Assembly: GCA_020719895.1 (NCBI GenBank)
Contig: DYPM01000042.1
Span: forward strand, 1 to 14,077
Direction: 5' to 3'
Length of the DNA stretch: 14,077 nt
Source: Sulfurovum sp.
GTDB lineage: Bacteria > Campylobacterota > Campylobacteria > Campylobacterales > Sulfurovaceae
The notes under the pieces: generated by a model
The model's input: the letters and a program-made list of their open reading frames with translations, nothing else
What the model was told of the DNA's origin: nothing
Database searches by the model: none
Shown here: positions 7,500 through 13,917 of the stretch, piece after piece
Position numbering within the stretch: position 1 is the stretch's first letter
Layout of the letters: every line of letters begins with the position of its first letter
Translations under genes and position numbers: made by a program

Positions 7500-8021
7500 A
7501 TGAAAAATTTGTTTGTATGGTTTGTGATGATTCAATTTTTATTTGGATTAGAGGTTGATGTTGTTCCTCAACGTTTGATATTGGATCAAGAAAATGGTGG
7601 TATTGTAGATGGTAGTGCTTGGGATTCAAAAACAATCAAAGAGAAGATTTATATACTTTTTTATATTGACATAGATACAAGAGAAATGAATGAACCACTC
7701 AATAAAGCACTTGAAAAACAAAAGTTTGATAAAACAAAAGTAGGATATATCGCGATTATTAATCTCAAGGCGACGTGGTTGCCAAATTTTATGATTCGCA
7801 AACTTCTCCAAGAGAAACAAAAACAATATCCAGAAATAATCTATGTAATGGACAAAAATAAAATATTGGTAAATCAATGGAATCTTGCCGATGAGACTGC
7901 TAATGTATTGGTGTTTGATCACAACGGCACATTGCTGTTTCAAAAATCTGGAAAACTTTCAGATGATGAGATCAAACAACTCCTGCAATTGGTAGAAAAC
8001 AAAATTCAAACTTCTTCGTAA
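7500..8021 (+). CDS. ytfJ: YtfJ-family exported thioredoxin-fold protein
   Basis: Periplasmic protein of the YtfJ/HI0045 family, 173 aa, function not established in the family. A Sec signal peptide is visible (MKNLFVWFVMIQFLFG). The mature part follows the E. coli YtfJ pattern as I know it: a GSAWDSKTIKEKIYILFYID start of a thioredoxin-like fold, TKVGYIAIINLKATWLPNFM, YVMDKNKILVNQWNL, then ANVLVFDHNGTLLFQKSGKL and a C-terminal helix. No cysteine remains in the protein, so it cannot be a CxxC thiol oxidoreductase. A strong ribosome binding site GAGGGG lies 6 nt before ATG 7500. It is the only plus-strand gene, divergent from the FG-GAP lipoprotein; its 3' end overlaps the convergent tmk gene by 16 nt. 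Confidence 0.8.
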   Translation: MKNLFVWFVMIQFLFGLEVDVVPQRLILDQENGGIVDGSAWDSKTIKEKIYILFYIDIDTREMNEPLNKALEKQKFDKTKVGYIAIINLKATWLPNFMIRKLLQEKQKQYPEIIYVMDKNKILVNQWNLADETANVLVFDHNGTLLFQKSGKLSDDEIKQLLQLVENKIQTSS

Positions 8022-8605
8022 ATGATATTGTGTACTTTAAGATAGATTGTAATTTGATGATGAATGTTTTCGATAGTGTCTGAAGCATCGACAAATAGAT
8101 GAGGAATATCAAGAGTAAGTATCGTCTCTTTCATCTTTTTTTGCACATCAAGTAGATATTCTAATCCACGTTGTTCTATAGTATCAAGAGACTTTTGAGA
8201 AATGCGTTGTTTGAGTGTATTTTTGTCTATCAAAAAAAGAACAATATGATCAGGAAAATCTCCTTGCAGTGCGAAGCGATTGAGCATCACAAGCTCATCA
8301 AGTGTGAAATTATTATTGACAATAGCATATCCAATACCAGAAAGAAAACCGCGATCGGAGACTACTACTCTATTTTGATTTGGTTTTAGAATCGACTCAT
8401 AGTGTTCGGCACGATCGGATAGAAAAAGCAATAGTTCGGCACGTTTGGAGCGAATCGTTGTAGCAAGAAGAATCTCTCGCAGCTCTTTTCCAAATGGTGT
8501 ACCACCAGGTTCTTTGGTGTAGATGATTTGGGGATATTTCTTGGTCAGAAGATCAATCTGTGTGCTTTTGCCACACGTATCAATTCCCTCAAAAAGCACT
8601 ACCAT
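8006..8605 (-). CDS. tmk: Thymidylate kinase (dTMP kinase)
   Basis: Phosphorylates dTMP to dTDP with ATP in dTTP synthesis; cytoplasmic, 199 aa. Visible: P-loop EGIDTCGKST (6-15), EPGGTPFGKELRE substrate region (32-44), the DR motif in SDRGFLSG (Asp84-Arg85) with the Gly-Phe variant seen in Campylobacterota, and a lid region QKSLDTIEQRG. The chosen ATG at 8605 shares one base with the coaD stop (TGATG), suggesting coupled translation; a GTG five codons upstream would add QTRL-type residues not expected in the family. No good Shine-Dalgarno is seen, consistent with coupling. The 3' end overlaps ytfJ on the opposite strand. Confidence 0.93.
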   Translation of the reverse strand: MVVLFEGIDTCGKSTQIDLLTKKYPQIIYTKEPGGTPFGKELREILLATTIRSKRAELLLFLSDRAEHYESILKPNQNRVVVSDRGFLSGIGYAIVNNNFTLDELVMLNRFALQGDFPDHIVLFLIDKNTLKQRISQKSLDTIEQRGLEYLLDVQKKMKETILTLDIPHLFVDASDTIENIHHQITIYLKVHNIIYEEV

Positions 8606-9081
8606 CAGTCGCGTTTGCACTTGATAAGCTCAAGTGCCTCTTTTGGTACAAGATGTTCAATTTTGCCATCAAAGTTGAGAATAGCTCGCACTACCGAAGA
8701 ACTCACAAAAGCATGCTCAAGACTTGGCATTAAGTAGATTGTTTCGAGTGTTTTTTTGAGTGACGCATTAGCATATCCCATTTGGAGTTCGTATTCAAAA
8801 TCGCTCACTGCACGAAGCCCACGAATAATAATATTGGCATCCAATTCATCAGAGAGATTGACCAATAGTGTGTGAAATCCTATTACTTTTATTTTGGGAT
8901 GATCTCCCGTCGTGGCTTTGACCATGGCAATGCGTTGAGACAAGGAAAACATCGGACGTTTTGCTTCAGACTCTGCAACAGCGACGATAATCTCATCAAA
9001 AATATTGCAAGCTCGTGAAATCACATCATAGTGACCGTTGGTAATAGGATCAAAAGTTCCAGGATAAATGGCACGTTTCAT
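8605..9081 (-). CDS. coaD: Pantetheine-phosphate adenylyltransferase
   Basis: Fourth step of coenzyme A synthesis: joins 4'-phosphopantetheine and ATP to give dephospho-CoA and pyrophosphate. 158 aa, the usual length. Nucleotidyltransferase motifs are complete: GTFDPITNGHYDVI (8-21, with the catalytic HxGH-like TNGH), the RGLRAVSDFEYE region (87-98) that binds pantetheine and ATP, and the C-terminal SSSVVR (127-132). Start ATG 9081 follows GGAG with 7 nt spacing. The adjacency coaD-tmk is typical of Campylobacterota; in several members ubiX precedes coaD, but here apaH lies upstream instead. Confidence 0.95.
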   Translation of the reverse strand: MKRAIYPGTFDPITNGHYDVISRACNIFDEIIVAVAESEAKRPMFSLSQRIAMVKATTGDHPKIKVIGFHTLLVNLSDELDANIIIRGLRAVSDFEYELQMGYANASLKKTLETIYLMPSLEHAFVSSSVVRAILNFDGKIEHLVPKEALELIKCKRD

Positions 9082-9112
9082 AATAAAACTCCGTTGGAAG
9101 ATTTGGGAATGA

Positions 9113-9172
9113 GGGATTTTTTTTGTGGTAATCCCATCTTTAAAAACGTTTTTTTGGTGAGAAGCTTATCAC
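9113..9172. promoter_or_regulatory. Palindromes in the apaH-coaD gap
   Basis: The 125-nt gap holds three symmetric sequences: GGGATT/AATCCC with an 11-nt T-rich loop (9113-9135), a perfect 12-bp palindrome AAAAACGTTTTT (9142-9153), and a near-perfect 16-bp palindrome GTGAGAAGCTTATCAC with one mismatched pair (9157-9172). The last has no loop and looks more like a protein-binding site than a terminator. A coaD promoter is expected here, but no convincing -10 was recognised. Confidence 0.3.
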
Positions 9173-9206
9173 AATTAGACTTTTTTATTGACGAAGTCCA
9201 ATGGTT

Positions 9207-10034
9207 TTATCGTTTCAAACACAACACCGACACCACTTCTAACATCTCGCTATCAAGCCTTGCTGCGGTCAATTTTCCGTCCCATACGCATCCTGTATCG
9301 AGTGCTAATACTTGTGCATCGTGATAAAATCCCAATGCAGACCAATGTCCAAATACGATACGAAGCTCAATCTCTTTGCGTCCTTTGACTTCAAACCACG
9401 GCACCATTCCTTTGGCACGAATTGCAAAATCATTGGGTTTGCCTTTTTGTTCAAAATCAAGCCTCAAATCCTCATAACAAAACCGCATCATTGTAAAACT
9501 GCTTAGTGCGTACCGTTCGATATCTTCTTGGCTCGCATGACGAAAAAAGTGATCAAAAGTGTGTGAAAACATCTTTTTCATCCATTGTTTCGCCGACAAC
9601 TCATCGGCTTGTAGAGATTTTTCAAGCTGTGCCGCGTAATGTATCGCCATTCCCAAATCAAATTCAGGAGAGATTCCAGCATGTGTCATACAGTATCCCA
9701 AACTATAATCAATATGCAAAAACTTTTGAGTCCGCAACCAATCAATATAGGTTTTTGCATCGGGCGATTTGAGTATTGGATCTATCGAAGGATTGCTTTT
9801 TTTGATACCATAATATGCAGCAATCAATGCGATATCGTGATTTCCCAATACCACTTTTACACTGTCGCGAATAGAATAAATATACTCCAATGTTGCCAAA
9901 GAGTCTTCGCCACGATTGACCAAATCGCCGACTAACCAAAGTGTATCTCGCTGTGGATCAAATGCAATTTCGTTTAAGAGTTTACGAAATGCACCATAAC
10001 ATCCTTGCAAATCACCAATCGCCCAAACTGCCAT
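9207..10034 (-). CDS. apaH: Bis(5'-nucleosyl)-tetraphosphatase, symmetrical (ApaH)
   Basis: Metallophosphoesterase that splits Ap4A symmetrically into two ADP; cytoplasmic, 275 aa, close to the E. coli length. Metal-site motifs are all present: GDLQGCY (7-13, in place of the usual GDVHGCY, so His is replaced by Gln), GDLVNRGEDS (36-45), GNHD (64-67), THAG (117-120), FGHWSALG (228-235) and LDTGC (245-249). The Gln for His change at the first motif is notable because that His is commonly a metal ligand. ATG 10034 shares a base with the upstream glycosylase stop (TAATG); a longer frame adds 29 residues lacking family features and is rejected. It probably shares a transcript with the glycosylase gene. 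Confidence 0.93.
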   Translation of the reverse strand: MAVWAIGDLQGCYGAFRKLLNEIAFDPQRDTLWLVGDLVNRGEDSLATLEYIYSIRDSVKVVLGNHDIALIAAYYGIKKSNPSIDPILKSPDAKTYIDWLRTQKFLHIDYSLGYCMTHAGISPEFDLGMAIHYAAQLEKSLQADELSAKQWMKKMFSHTFDHFFRHASQEDIERYALSSFTMMRFCYEDLRLDFEQKGKPNDFAIRAKGMVPWFEVKGRKEIELRIVFGHWSALGFYHDAQVLALDTGCVWDGKLTAARLDSEMLEVVSVLCLKR

Positions 10035-10522
10035 TATCGCACCAATGCTTTTTTGTAACTCTCTACTTTTTTTTCCAATTTCATCGCTGCGTACGCTGCT
10101 GAAGGAGAAGGCAAATAGCACGTTTCTATATCAAGATACTCAAAATGGAGCTTGTAAAGTGCTTCGGCTTTTTTGCCTGTAAAGCAGATTTTTTTGATGG
10201 AAGGATATTTTTCAAGCACTCCTGCGATATCGTTCACCTCTTCATCTTCAAGCGAACTATCGAGTGAATTCTCACGACTACACGAAGCGATCATATCCCA
10301 AAGTCCAAGTTTATTTTGTTTGAGAAGCCATATTTTTTGATCACGATTGTTGATAGGATAGCCTGTAACCGCTTCTAATATTTTCCAAAACTGATTGCGT
10401 GGATTGGCATAATAAAAGTTGTTTTCAAACGATTGTTTACTCGGAAACGAACCCAAAATCAAAATCTCTGTGGCTTGAAATATGATTGGTTTAAAAGGGT
10501 GTGTTAGTGTGTTGTTTTGCAT
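10034..10522 (-). CDS. Hypoxanthine-DNA glycosylase (deoxyinosine-specific, UDG superfamily)
   Basis: Base-excision repair enzyme that removes hypoxanthine arising from adenine deamination in DNA; 162 aa, cytoplasmic. It has the uracil-DNA-glycosylase-superfamily motif LILGSFPSKQSF (21-32), the Asn-containing YYANPRNQFW (37-46) where this family's catalytic Asn is expected, a middle LGLWDMIASC (72-81), and a C-terminal LPSPSAAYA (137-145) corresponding to the DNA-intercalation loop (usually LPSTSPA). The mismatch-specific MUG branch is an alternative, but the GSFPS and YYANPRNxFW pattern fits the hypoxanthine branch better. Its last base pair overlaps apaH. The preceding short AAA remnant ends 13 nt upstream and the ribosome binding site is weak. 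Confidence 0.82.
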   Translation of the reverse strand: MQNNTLTHPFKPIIFQATEILILGSFPSKQSFENNFYYANPRNQFWKILEAVTGYPINNRDQKIWLLKQNKLGLWDMIASCSRENSLDSSLEDEEVNDIAGVLEKYPSIKKICFTGKKAEALYKLHFEYLDIETCYLPSPSAAYAAMKLEKKVESYKKALVR

Positions 10523-10535
10523 GGTTTTAGCTCAC

Positions 10536-10727
10536 TTAAATTGTAGATAATTCAAATGCAGTTGAAATTGAGTTAGATGTGTTTAAATAACACCCCTCTA
10601 TAAAGGCAGTTTTTCCAATATTATTTTTCCCACCAATAAGATTAACTCTTTTTAACTCTTTGACTTTTAAATCTTGAAAACATTTAAAATTTTTAAACTC
10701 AATATTTTGTATAAAATGATTTTCCAT
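10536..10727 (-). pseudogene. Truncated AAA-family ATPase (N-terminal remnant)
   Basis: A 63-residue frame begins like an OLD/RecF-type AAA_15 ATPase: IEFKNFKCFQDLKVKELKRVNLIGG, then P-loop GGKNNIGKTAFIEG (about 32-45). After about residue 50 (GCYLNTSN) similarity to what is expected ends and a stop appears; Walker B, signature and the rest of a protein normally several hundred residues long are missing, and the glycosylase gene starts 13 nt after the stop. It cannot be an active ATPase on its own. It is best explained as the remnant of a deleted, probably defence-related or accessory gene. A functional short peptide cannot be excluded. Confidence 0.7.
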
Positions 10728-10754
10728 ATTGTGTCTTTAATCCAAATGCAAAAT

Positions 10755-11234
10755 TTATTTGCATGCCTTTTGCATATTTCTCACTATCAAAACCAATAAT
10801 GCAAAAGAAAAAATCTTGAAGTTAATTTCACTTCCTTTGTGAGCATTGATAAATATTTCACTTTGTGTTACCGCTTCACCTTGTGCTTGCATCTCCAAAA
10901 TATCAGGCAAATAGTAGTGACCAAACATCAATCCTGCAAAGATTACGACAAGTGTCGCGACTTGTGTATAAATATCACGTTCAAACATTTTGTATTTGTA
11001 CCCTTCATAAAGTGCCACCGCAACTACTGTGACATTGACAAGATACGAAAGACGTACAAAATTTTCTGTCATAATCTGCCCTTCTTGAAACTGTGTAAGC
11101 ACCTCTACTCCAAGCCATTCGTGAGTGTTAAATGTCACTGGAGCAACTACAATACCTGCAAAAAGTCCCGCTCCAAGTGTTGCACTCAACACAATTAGAT
11201 ACACCATTGTGGCGATTTTAAAATTTGGTTTCAT
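10755..11234 (-). CDS. DUF4149-type four-helix membrane protein
   Basis: Inner-membrane protein, 159 aa, with four predicted membrane segments near 8-30, 62-80, 90-108 and 138-156. The first segment carries YLIVLSATLGAGLFAGIVVAP, split here as ATLGAGLFAGIVVAP, a motif typical of DUF4149/TMEM205-like proteins, and the second pair holds LFGHYYLP-like residues (MFGHYYLPDI, 103-112). The function is not known. The start ATG at 11234 overlaps the PIN toxin stop by 4 nt (ATGA), and its ribosome binding site AGAGGT lies inside the toxin gene, so its expression is tied to the toxin-antitoxin transcript unless another promoter exists within the toxin gene. Confidence 0.75.
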   Translation of the reverse strand: MKPNFKIATMVYLIVLSATLGAGLFAGIVVAPVTFNTHEWLGVEVLTQFQEGQIMTENFVRLSYLVNVTVVAVALYEGYKYKMFERDIYTQVATLVVIFAGLMFGHYYLPDILEMQAQGEAVTQSEIFINAHKGSEINFKIFSFALLVLIVRNMQKACK

Positions 11235-11656
11235 TCTATTACCTCTATTTTTATTTTTGATAAATGTGTTAGCTTGTAAAATCCTCTATCAAAACTCAAG
11301 AGTTTTGAGCAATTCATTGTATTTGCAAATGCAAGGTGATAAATATCAAAAGAGTTTTTAAATGTAAACTCATTTCTTAGATTTTGTATTAACTCTTCAG
11401 TGAGTTGATCTTTTTCTCTCTTTACAAAATCTTGAAAAAGTCCTAAAGCATTAAGAATCTTATCTTCATCTTCTTGTGCTTTTTTCATTACAAAAACATA
11501 TTCCAAAAGAGAAAGATGCGAAAGTATTAAATTCTCTTTGGAAATTACCTGATGGAGAACTTTAAGAGCCTTATCTTGTTGTGATGGATTGTCTACATGC
11601 GTCAAAGTTGCATAAACTAATATATTTGTATCAAGATATGTCATTGGATAATTCAT
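11231..11656 (-). CDS. PIN-domain ribonuclease toxin (VapC-like)
   Basis: Toxin of a type II toxin-antitoxin pair, 141 aa, expected to cleave RNA using Mg2+ or Mn2+. The acidic PIN-site residues are visible: Asp9 in YLDTNILVYA, Glu52 in LLEYVFV, Asp104 in FDIYHLAFA and Asp123 in SFDRGF. The start overlaps the antitoxin gene by 26 nt (ATG 11656); an internal ATG at 11644 gives a 14-nt overlap and begins MTYLDTNILVYA, equally plausible. No strong ribosome binding site precedes either, consistent with translational coupling. Length and motifs are intact, so it is probably active and kept in check by the upstream partner. Confidence 0.85.
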   Translation of the reverse strand: MNYPMTYLDTNILVYATLTHVDNPSQQDKALKVLHQVISKENLILSHLSLLEYVFVMKKAQEDEDKILNALGLFQDFVKREKDQLTEELIQNLRNEFTFKNSFDIYHLAFANTMNCSKLLSFDRGFYKLTHLSKIKIEVIE

Positions 11657-11879
11657 TGTATGGATTTAAAATAATCTCTTGACTTATTTGAATGCTATTT
11701 GCACTTTTATGTTGTACGATCTGATTAAGCCTTTGAAGTATATCGCTTTTTTCGTTTAATTTATTTTTTGTCTCTGCTTCAAAAGGAAGTATTAAAATCT
11801 CTATGCGAGTATTGATATACTCTTTTGGAATATGGAGAAGATACTCTTCATTTTTAGGTATGATAATTTCTCTTATCAT
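11631..11879 (-). CDS. Putative antitoxin partner of the PIN toxin
   Basis: Small protein of 82 aa, encoded directly before and overlapping the PIN toxin gene. The first 35 residues (MIREIIIPKNEEYLLHIPKE, then YINTRIEILILPFE) look like paired beta-strands suited to a dimeric DNA-binding platform; the rest is polar and partly helical (SDILQRLNQIV), likely the toxin-neutralising part. I do not recognise it as a Phd, VapB/AbrB, RelB or RHH family member with confidence. A strong ribosome binding site GAGGAG lies 8 nt before ATG 11879. The role is inferred from position, size and the PIN partner. Confidence 0.65.
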   Translation of the reverse strand: MIREIIIPKNEEYLLHIPKEYINTRIEILILPFEAETKNKLNEKSDILQRLNQIVQHKSANSIQISQEIILNPYNELSNDIS

Positions 11880-11886
11880 GCTTTTA

Positions 11887-11930
11887 CTCCTCTATTTTTA
11901 TATAATCATTTTTTTAAGATTCAAAGAATC
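11887..11930 (-). promoter_or_regulatory. Likely promoter and operator region of the toxin-antitoxin pair
   Basis: The 65-nt gap between prmC and the antitoxin gene holds, on the minus strand, a 13-bp palindrome GATTCTTTGAATC (11918-11930), then a TATATA box (11899-11904) and the GAGGAG ribosome binding site (11887-11892). A palindrome next to the -10 box suits autoregulation by the antitoxin. It has no following T-run, so it is not a typical terminator for prmC. Confidence 0.35.
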
Positions 11931-11944
11931 AACGCAATAAACAA

Positions 11945-12763
11945 TCAAAACTCCACCACAAATCCTCTATCAAATCCTGCGAGGTCTGTGTAGAATCGGA
12001 GATATTTTATCTCGATTTGATTAAGATACGCTTCTATCGAATCTTTTTGGTCATATCCCATTTCGCACGCTAAGTAGCGAATGTTTTTTGCTTTGACATC
12101 ATCAATGATTTGTTTCAATAACTCATCGCCTCTGTTTCCGCCAAAAAGTGCCTCTCGTGGTTCATAATCAACCACATTGGACTCCAAAGGAAAATCGTTG
12201 GCGATATAAGGAGGATTTGAGACGACCAACTCTATTGGCTCACTTACTGCATTGATAAGATTTGATTTTCTCACCACGATTTGAGACTCTACTCTGTATG
12301 ATTTGATATTCTCTTGTGAAACTTCAAGCGGTGTGTCGCAAATATCGGTAGCGATAATCTGAAGATGTGGAAATTTACGAGCAAGCACGATTGAAATCGC
12401 ACCACTGCCTATGCCGATCTCGGCGATTTGTTTGATGTTTTTTTGCTCTATTATTTTGGCAACATGATCAATCAACAGTTCCGTCTCTGGACGAGGAATC
12501 AAAACGCCAGATGTGACTTTGAGTGAAATATCGTAAAAATCTGCTTTACCTACGATATATTCAAACGGCTCGTGATTGGCTCTGCGTTGTATTAGCTTTT
12601 GATACGCTTGGATATTTTCAACCGCTTTGTTTTCGTGTGTATGTAAATAAATTCTTTCGCAATCAAGATGATACGCAAGAAGCAATTGAGCTTCAAAAAG
12701 TGGACGTTCGCATGATTTATTTAACTCTATTTTTGCCCATTTTATGGCTTGCAAGATAGTCAT
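11945..12763 (-). CDS. prmC: Release factor glutamine methyltransferase
   Basis: Methylates the Gln of the GGQ motif of release factors RF1/RF2 using S-adenosylmethionine; cytoplasmic, 272 aa from the chosen start, near the normal length. Visible: N-terminal helical domain, IPRPETE (89-95), SAM motif EIGIGSGA (115-122), and catalytic NPPY (183-186), followed by the EPREALFGGNRGDEL substrate-binding stretch. The start ATG at 12763 gives the normal family N-terminus (MTILQAIKWAKIEL). A longer frame to 12823 would add 20 residues encoded by the hairpin repeat and is rejected. A TATAAA box lies only about 10 nt upstream (12773-12778), so the leader may be very short. Confidence 0.93.
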   Translation of the reverse strand: MTILQAIKWAKIELNKSCERPLFEAQLLLAYHLDCERIYLHTHENKAVENIQAYQKLIQRRANHEPFEYIVGKADFYDISLKVTSGVLIPRPETELLIDHVAKIIEQKNIKQIAEIGIGSGAISIVLARKFPHLQIIATDICDTPLEVSQENIKSYRVESQIVVRKSNLINAVSEPIELVVSNPPYIANDFPLESNVVDYEPREALFGGNRGDELLKQIIDDVKAKNIRYLACEMGYDQKDSIEAYLNQIEIKYLRFYTDLAGFDRGFVVEF

Positions 12764-12791
12764 TTTTAAATATTTATAGATTTTGATTGAA

Positions 12792-12919
12792 TAGACTTCT
12801 TGCAAAACAAGAAGTATAAGCACGAAGTGCGTGAGTCGTCTGCTGAAGACAACTTAGCGTTAGTGTAGCCTAATGGACTTTGTTCATTAGGCGTTATTTT
12901 GAGTTCTGCAAGAACTCTA
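12792..12919. repeat. Composite hairpin repeat between prmC and the GAF gene
   Basis: The ends form an inverted repeat, TAGACTTCTTGC (12792-12803) against GCAAGAACTCTA (12908-12919), pairing at 11 of 12 positions. Inside are consecutive hairpins: ACTTCTTG/CAAGAAGT (12795-12815), GCAC-GAA-GTGC (12820-12830), AGT-GTCT/AGAC-ACT with one mismatch (12834-12854), GCCTAATG/CATTAGGC (12868-12892, extendable through its loop to 11 pairs with one G-U), and GAGTTCT-GCA-AGAACTC (12901-12917). The 12833-12850 core recurs at 1481-1498. It begins one base after the GAF stop codon and no T-run follows the hairpins on the minus strand. It may act as a processing signal or be a non-autonomous mobile repeat. 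Confidence 0.75.
12833..12850 (+). repeat. 18-nt repeat core, second copy
   Basis: GAGTCGTCTGCTGAAGAC here matches GAGCCGTCTGCTGAAGAC at 1481-1498 in 17 of 18 positions and in the same orientation. Both copies contain the small hairpin GTCT-GCTGA-AGAC and both lie among longer hairpins. By chance a match this long within 14 kb is unlikely, though not impossible. Confidence 0.7.
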
Positions 12920-12920
12920 A

Positions 12921-13814
12921 TTAAAAAAACCATGATTTTATTTTATCCAACATCGTTTCTCTTAACTCTTCTTGTTTTTGTTGCTCTTGTTCTTTGATTT
13001 GTTCTTGAGTTTTATTTTGTGATGATTGTTCATTTTCAAATAAAACATCTTGATATTTTTGCTCTTTCGTATTTTTTATTATCTCTTCTATATTTTCTTC
13101 TGTATTTTCACTTTTTTCTTCTTTTTGTTTGGCGATAACTTCTATTGGATTATCTATGAATTGTGTTATTTGTTCTATCTCTTCTTCCCCTTGAATCTCT
13201 TGAGGTTCTTCTTTCTCAATAGATTTAAGGGTTTCTTGCTGTGTGTTTTGCACCACCTTTTGAAGCTCTTCTTGAATTTTCTCTTTTTGAATATTTTGAG
13301 TGAAATATGCTTGTAGTATTGTATCGGGAATAAAAAATTGAGTGATATATTCAATATCTTTTTCAGTAAAATGATTGATATTTTTTTGAGATATTCCAGC
13401 CCATACGATAGAGATTACAATCTCATCTTTGAGTAAAGGTATTATCAAAATCTTTTGAATAGAAACAGTAGAAAGATTATCTGTCTTTAAGTTGTATTTT
13501 TTTTCTCTACTTATGTCGCTTACTATAATTGGTTTTTTATTTTTGAGACACTCCGCTAAAAGACTATCTTCTAAAGACAAATCTATGATGCTACTTTGAC
13601 TCAATGTAGATATCTGAAATTGATTGCTATTTGGTAGTTTTGGAACAAGCAAATACGCCTCATGTGCAGGTGTAATTGTTTTGACCAACTCTTCAATTAG
13701 GGTTGCGATATCTGTGATATTTGACATCGCTTCCACGCTCTCTTTGAACTTTTTTAATAGCTCTTTAAACTCATCAAGCGAGAACTCTTTTTTGATATGA
13801 TATGTTTTTGCCAT
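12921..13814 (-). CDS. GAF-domain protein with Gln/Glu-rich tail
   Basis: Cytoplasmic protein of 297 aa. Residues about 30-170 have the pattern of a GAF sensor domain (LIEELVKTITPAHEAYLLV, then PIIVSDIS, ILIIPLLKDEIVISIVWAG and FTEKDIEYITQF). Residues about 175-285 are strongly enriched in Gln, Glu, Lys and Asn, probably a flexible or coiled-coil region. The last residues MLDKIKSWFF are a short amphipathic aromatic tail, reminiscent of a membrane- or partner-binding anchor. There is no kinase, cyclase or HTH domain, so it may be a scaffold or sensor; the ligand is unknown. Start ATG 13814 follows AAGGA. An 88-residue hydrophobic frame on the other strand (13050-13316) is only the shadow of the Gln/Glu-rich region. 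Confidence 0.7.
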   Translation of the reverse strand: MAKTYHIKKEFSLDEFKELLKKFKESVEAMSNITDIATLIEELVKTITPAHEAYLLVPKLPNSNQFQISTLSQSSIIDLSLEDSLLAECLKNKKPIIVSDISREKKYNLKTDNLSTVSIQKILIIPLLKDEIVISIVWAGISQKNINHFTEKDIEYITQFFIPDTILQAYFTQNIQKEKIQEELQKVVQNTQQETLKSIEKEEPQEIQGEEEIEQITQFIDNPIEVIAKQKEEKSENTEENIEEIIKNTKEQKYQDVLFENEQSSQNKTQEQIKEQEQQKQEELRETMLDKIKSWFF

Positions 13815-13882
13815 AATCTAATCCTTATTTTGTTTCTATTTCTATAAATAAAATATTAACGATCTAAACAATTATTTTTCCC

Positions 13883-13895
13883 ATTATACATTATA
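13883..13895 (-). promoter_or_regulatory. Candidate -10 boxes for the GAF gene
   Basis: On the minus strand two TATAAT sequences (complement of 13883-13888 and 13890-13895) occur in tandem within CAAGATATAATGTATAATGG. They lie about 70-80 nt before ATG 13814. No good -35 box is seen, usual for sigma-70 promoters in this group. Confidence 0.55.
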
Positions 13896-13917
13896 TCTTG
13901 CAACTTCTTAGGGGCAT

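Noticed and set aside
8606..8620. GTG start five codons upstream in tmk
   Set aside because: ATG 8605 matches the normal start of the family and the one-base coupling with coaD.
9639..9935. Plus-strand frames opposite apaH
   Set aside because: They have no ribosome binding site or recognisable motif and lie antisense to a clear apaH gene.
10035..10121. 29-residue upstream extension of ApaH
   Set aside because: It lies within the glycosylase gene in another frame; ATG 10034 gives the family start MAVWAIGD and the TAATG overlap.
12764..12823. 20-residue upstream extension of PrmC (starts LILLVLQEV)
   Set aside because: The extra codons come from the hairpin repeat, and the internal ATG at 12763 gives the usual PrmC N-terminus.
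13050..13316. Hydrophobic 88-residue plus-strand frame
   Set aside because: It is the antisense reading of the Gln/Glu/Lys-rich tail of the GAF protein, which turns into Phe/Leu/Tyr codons.
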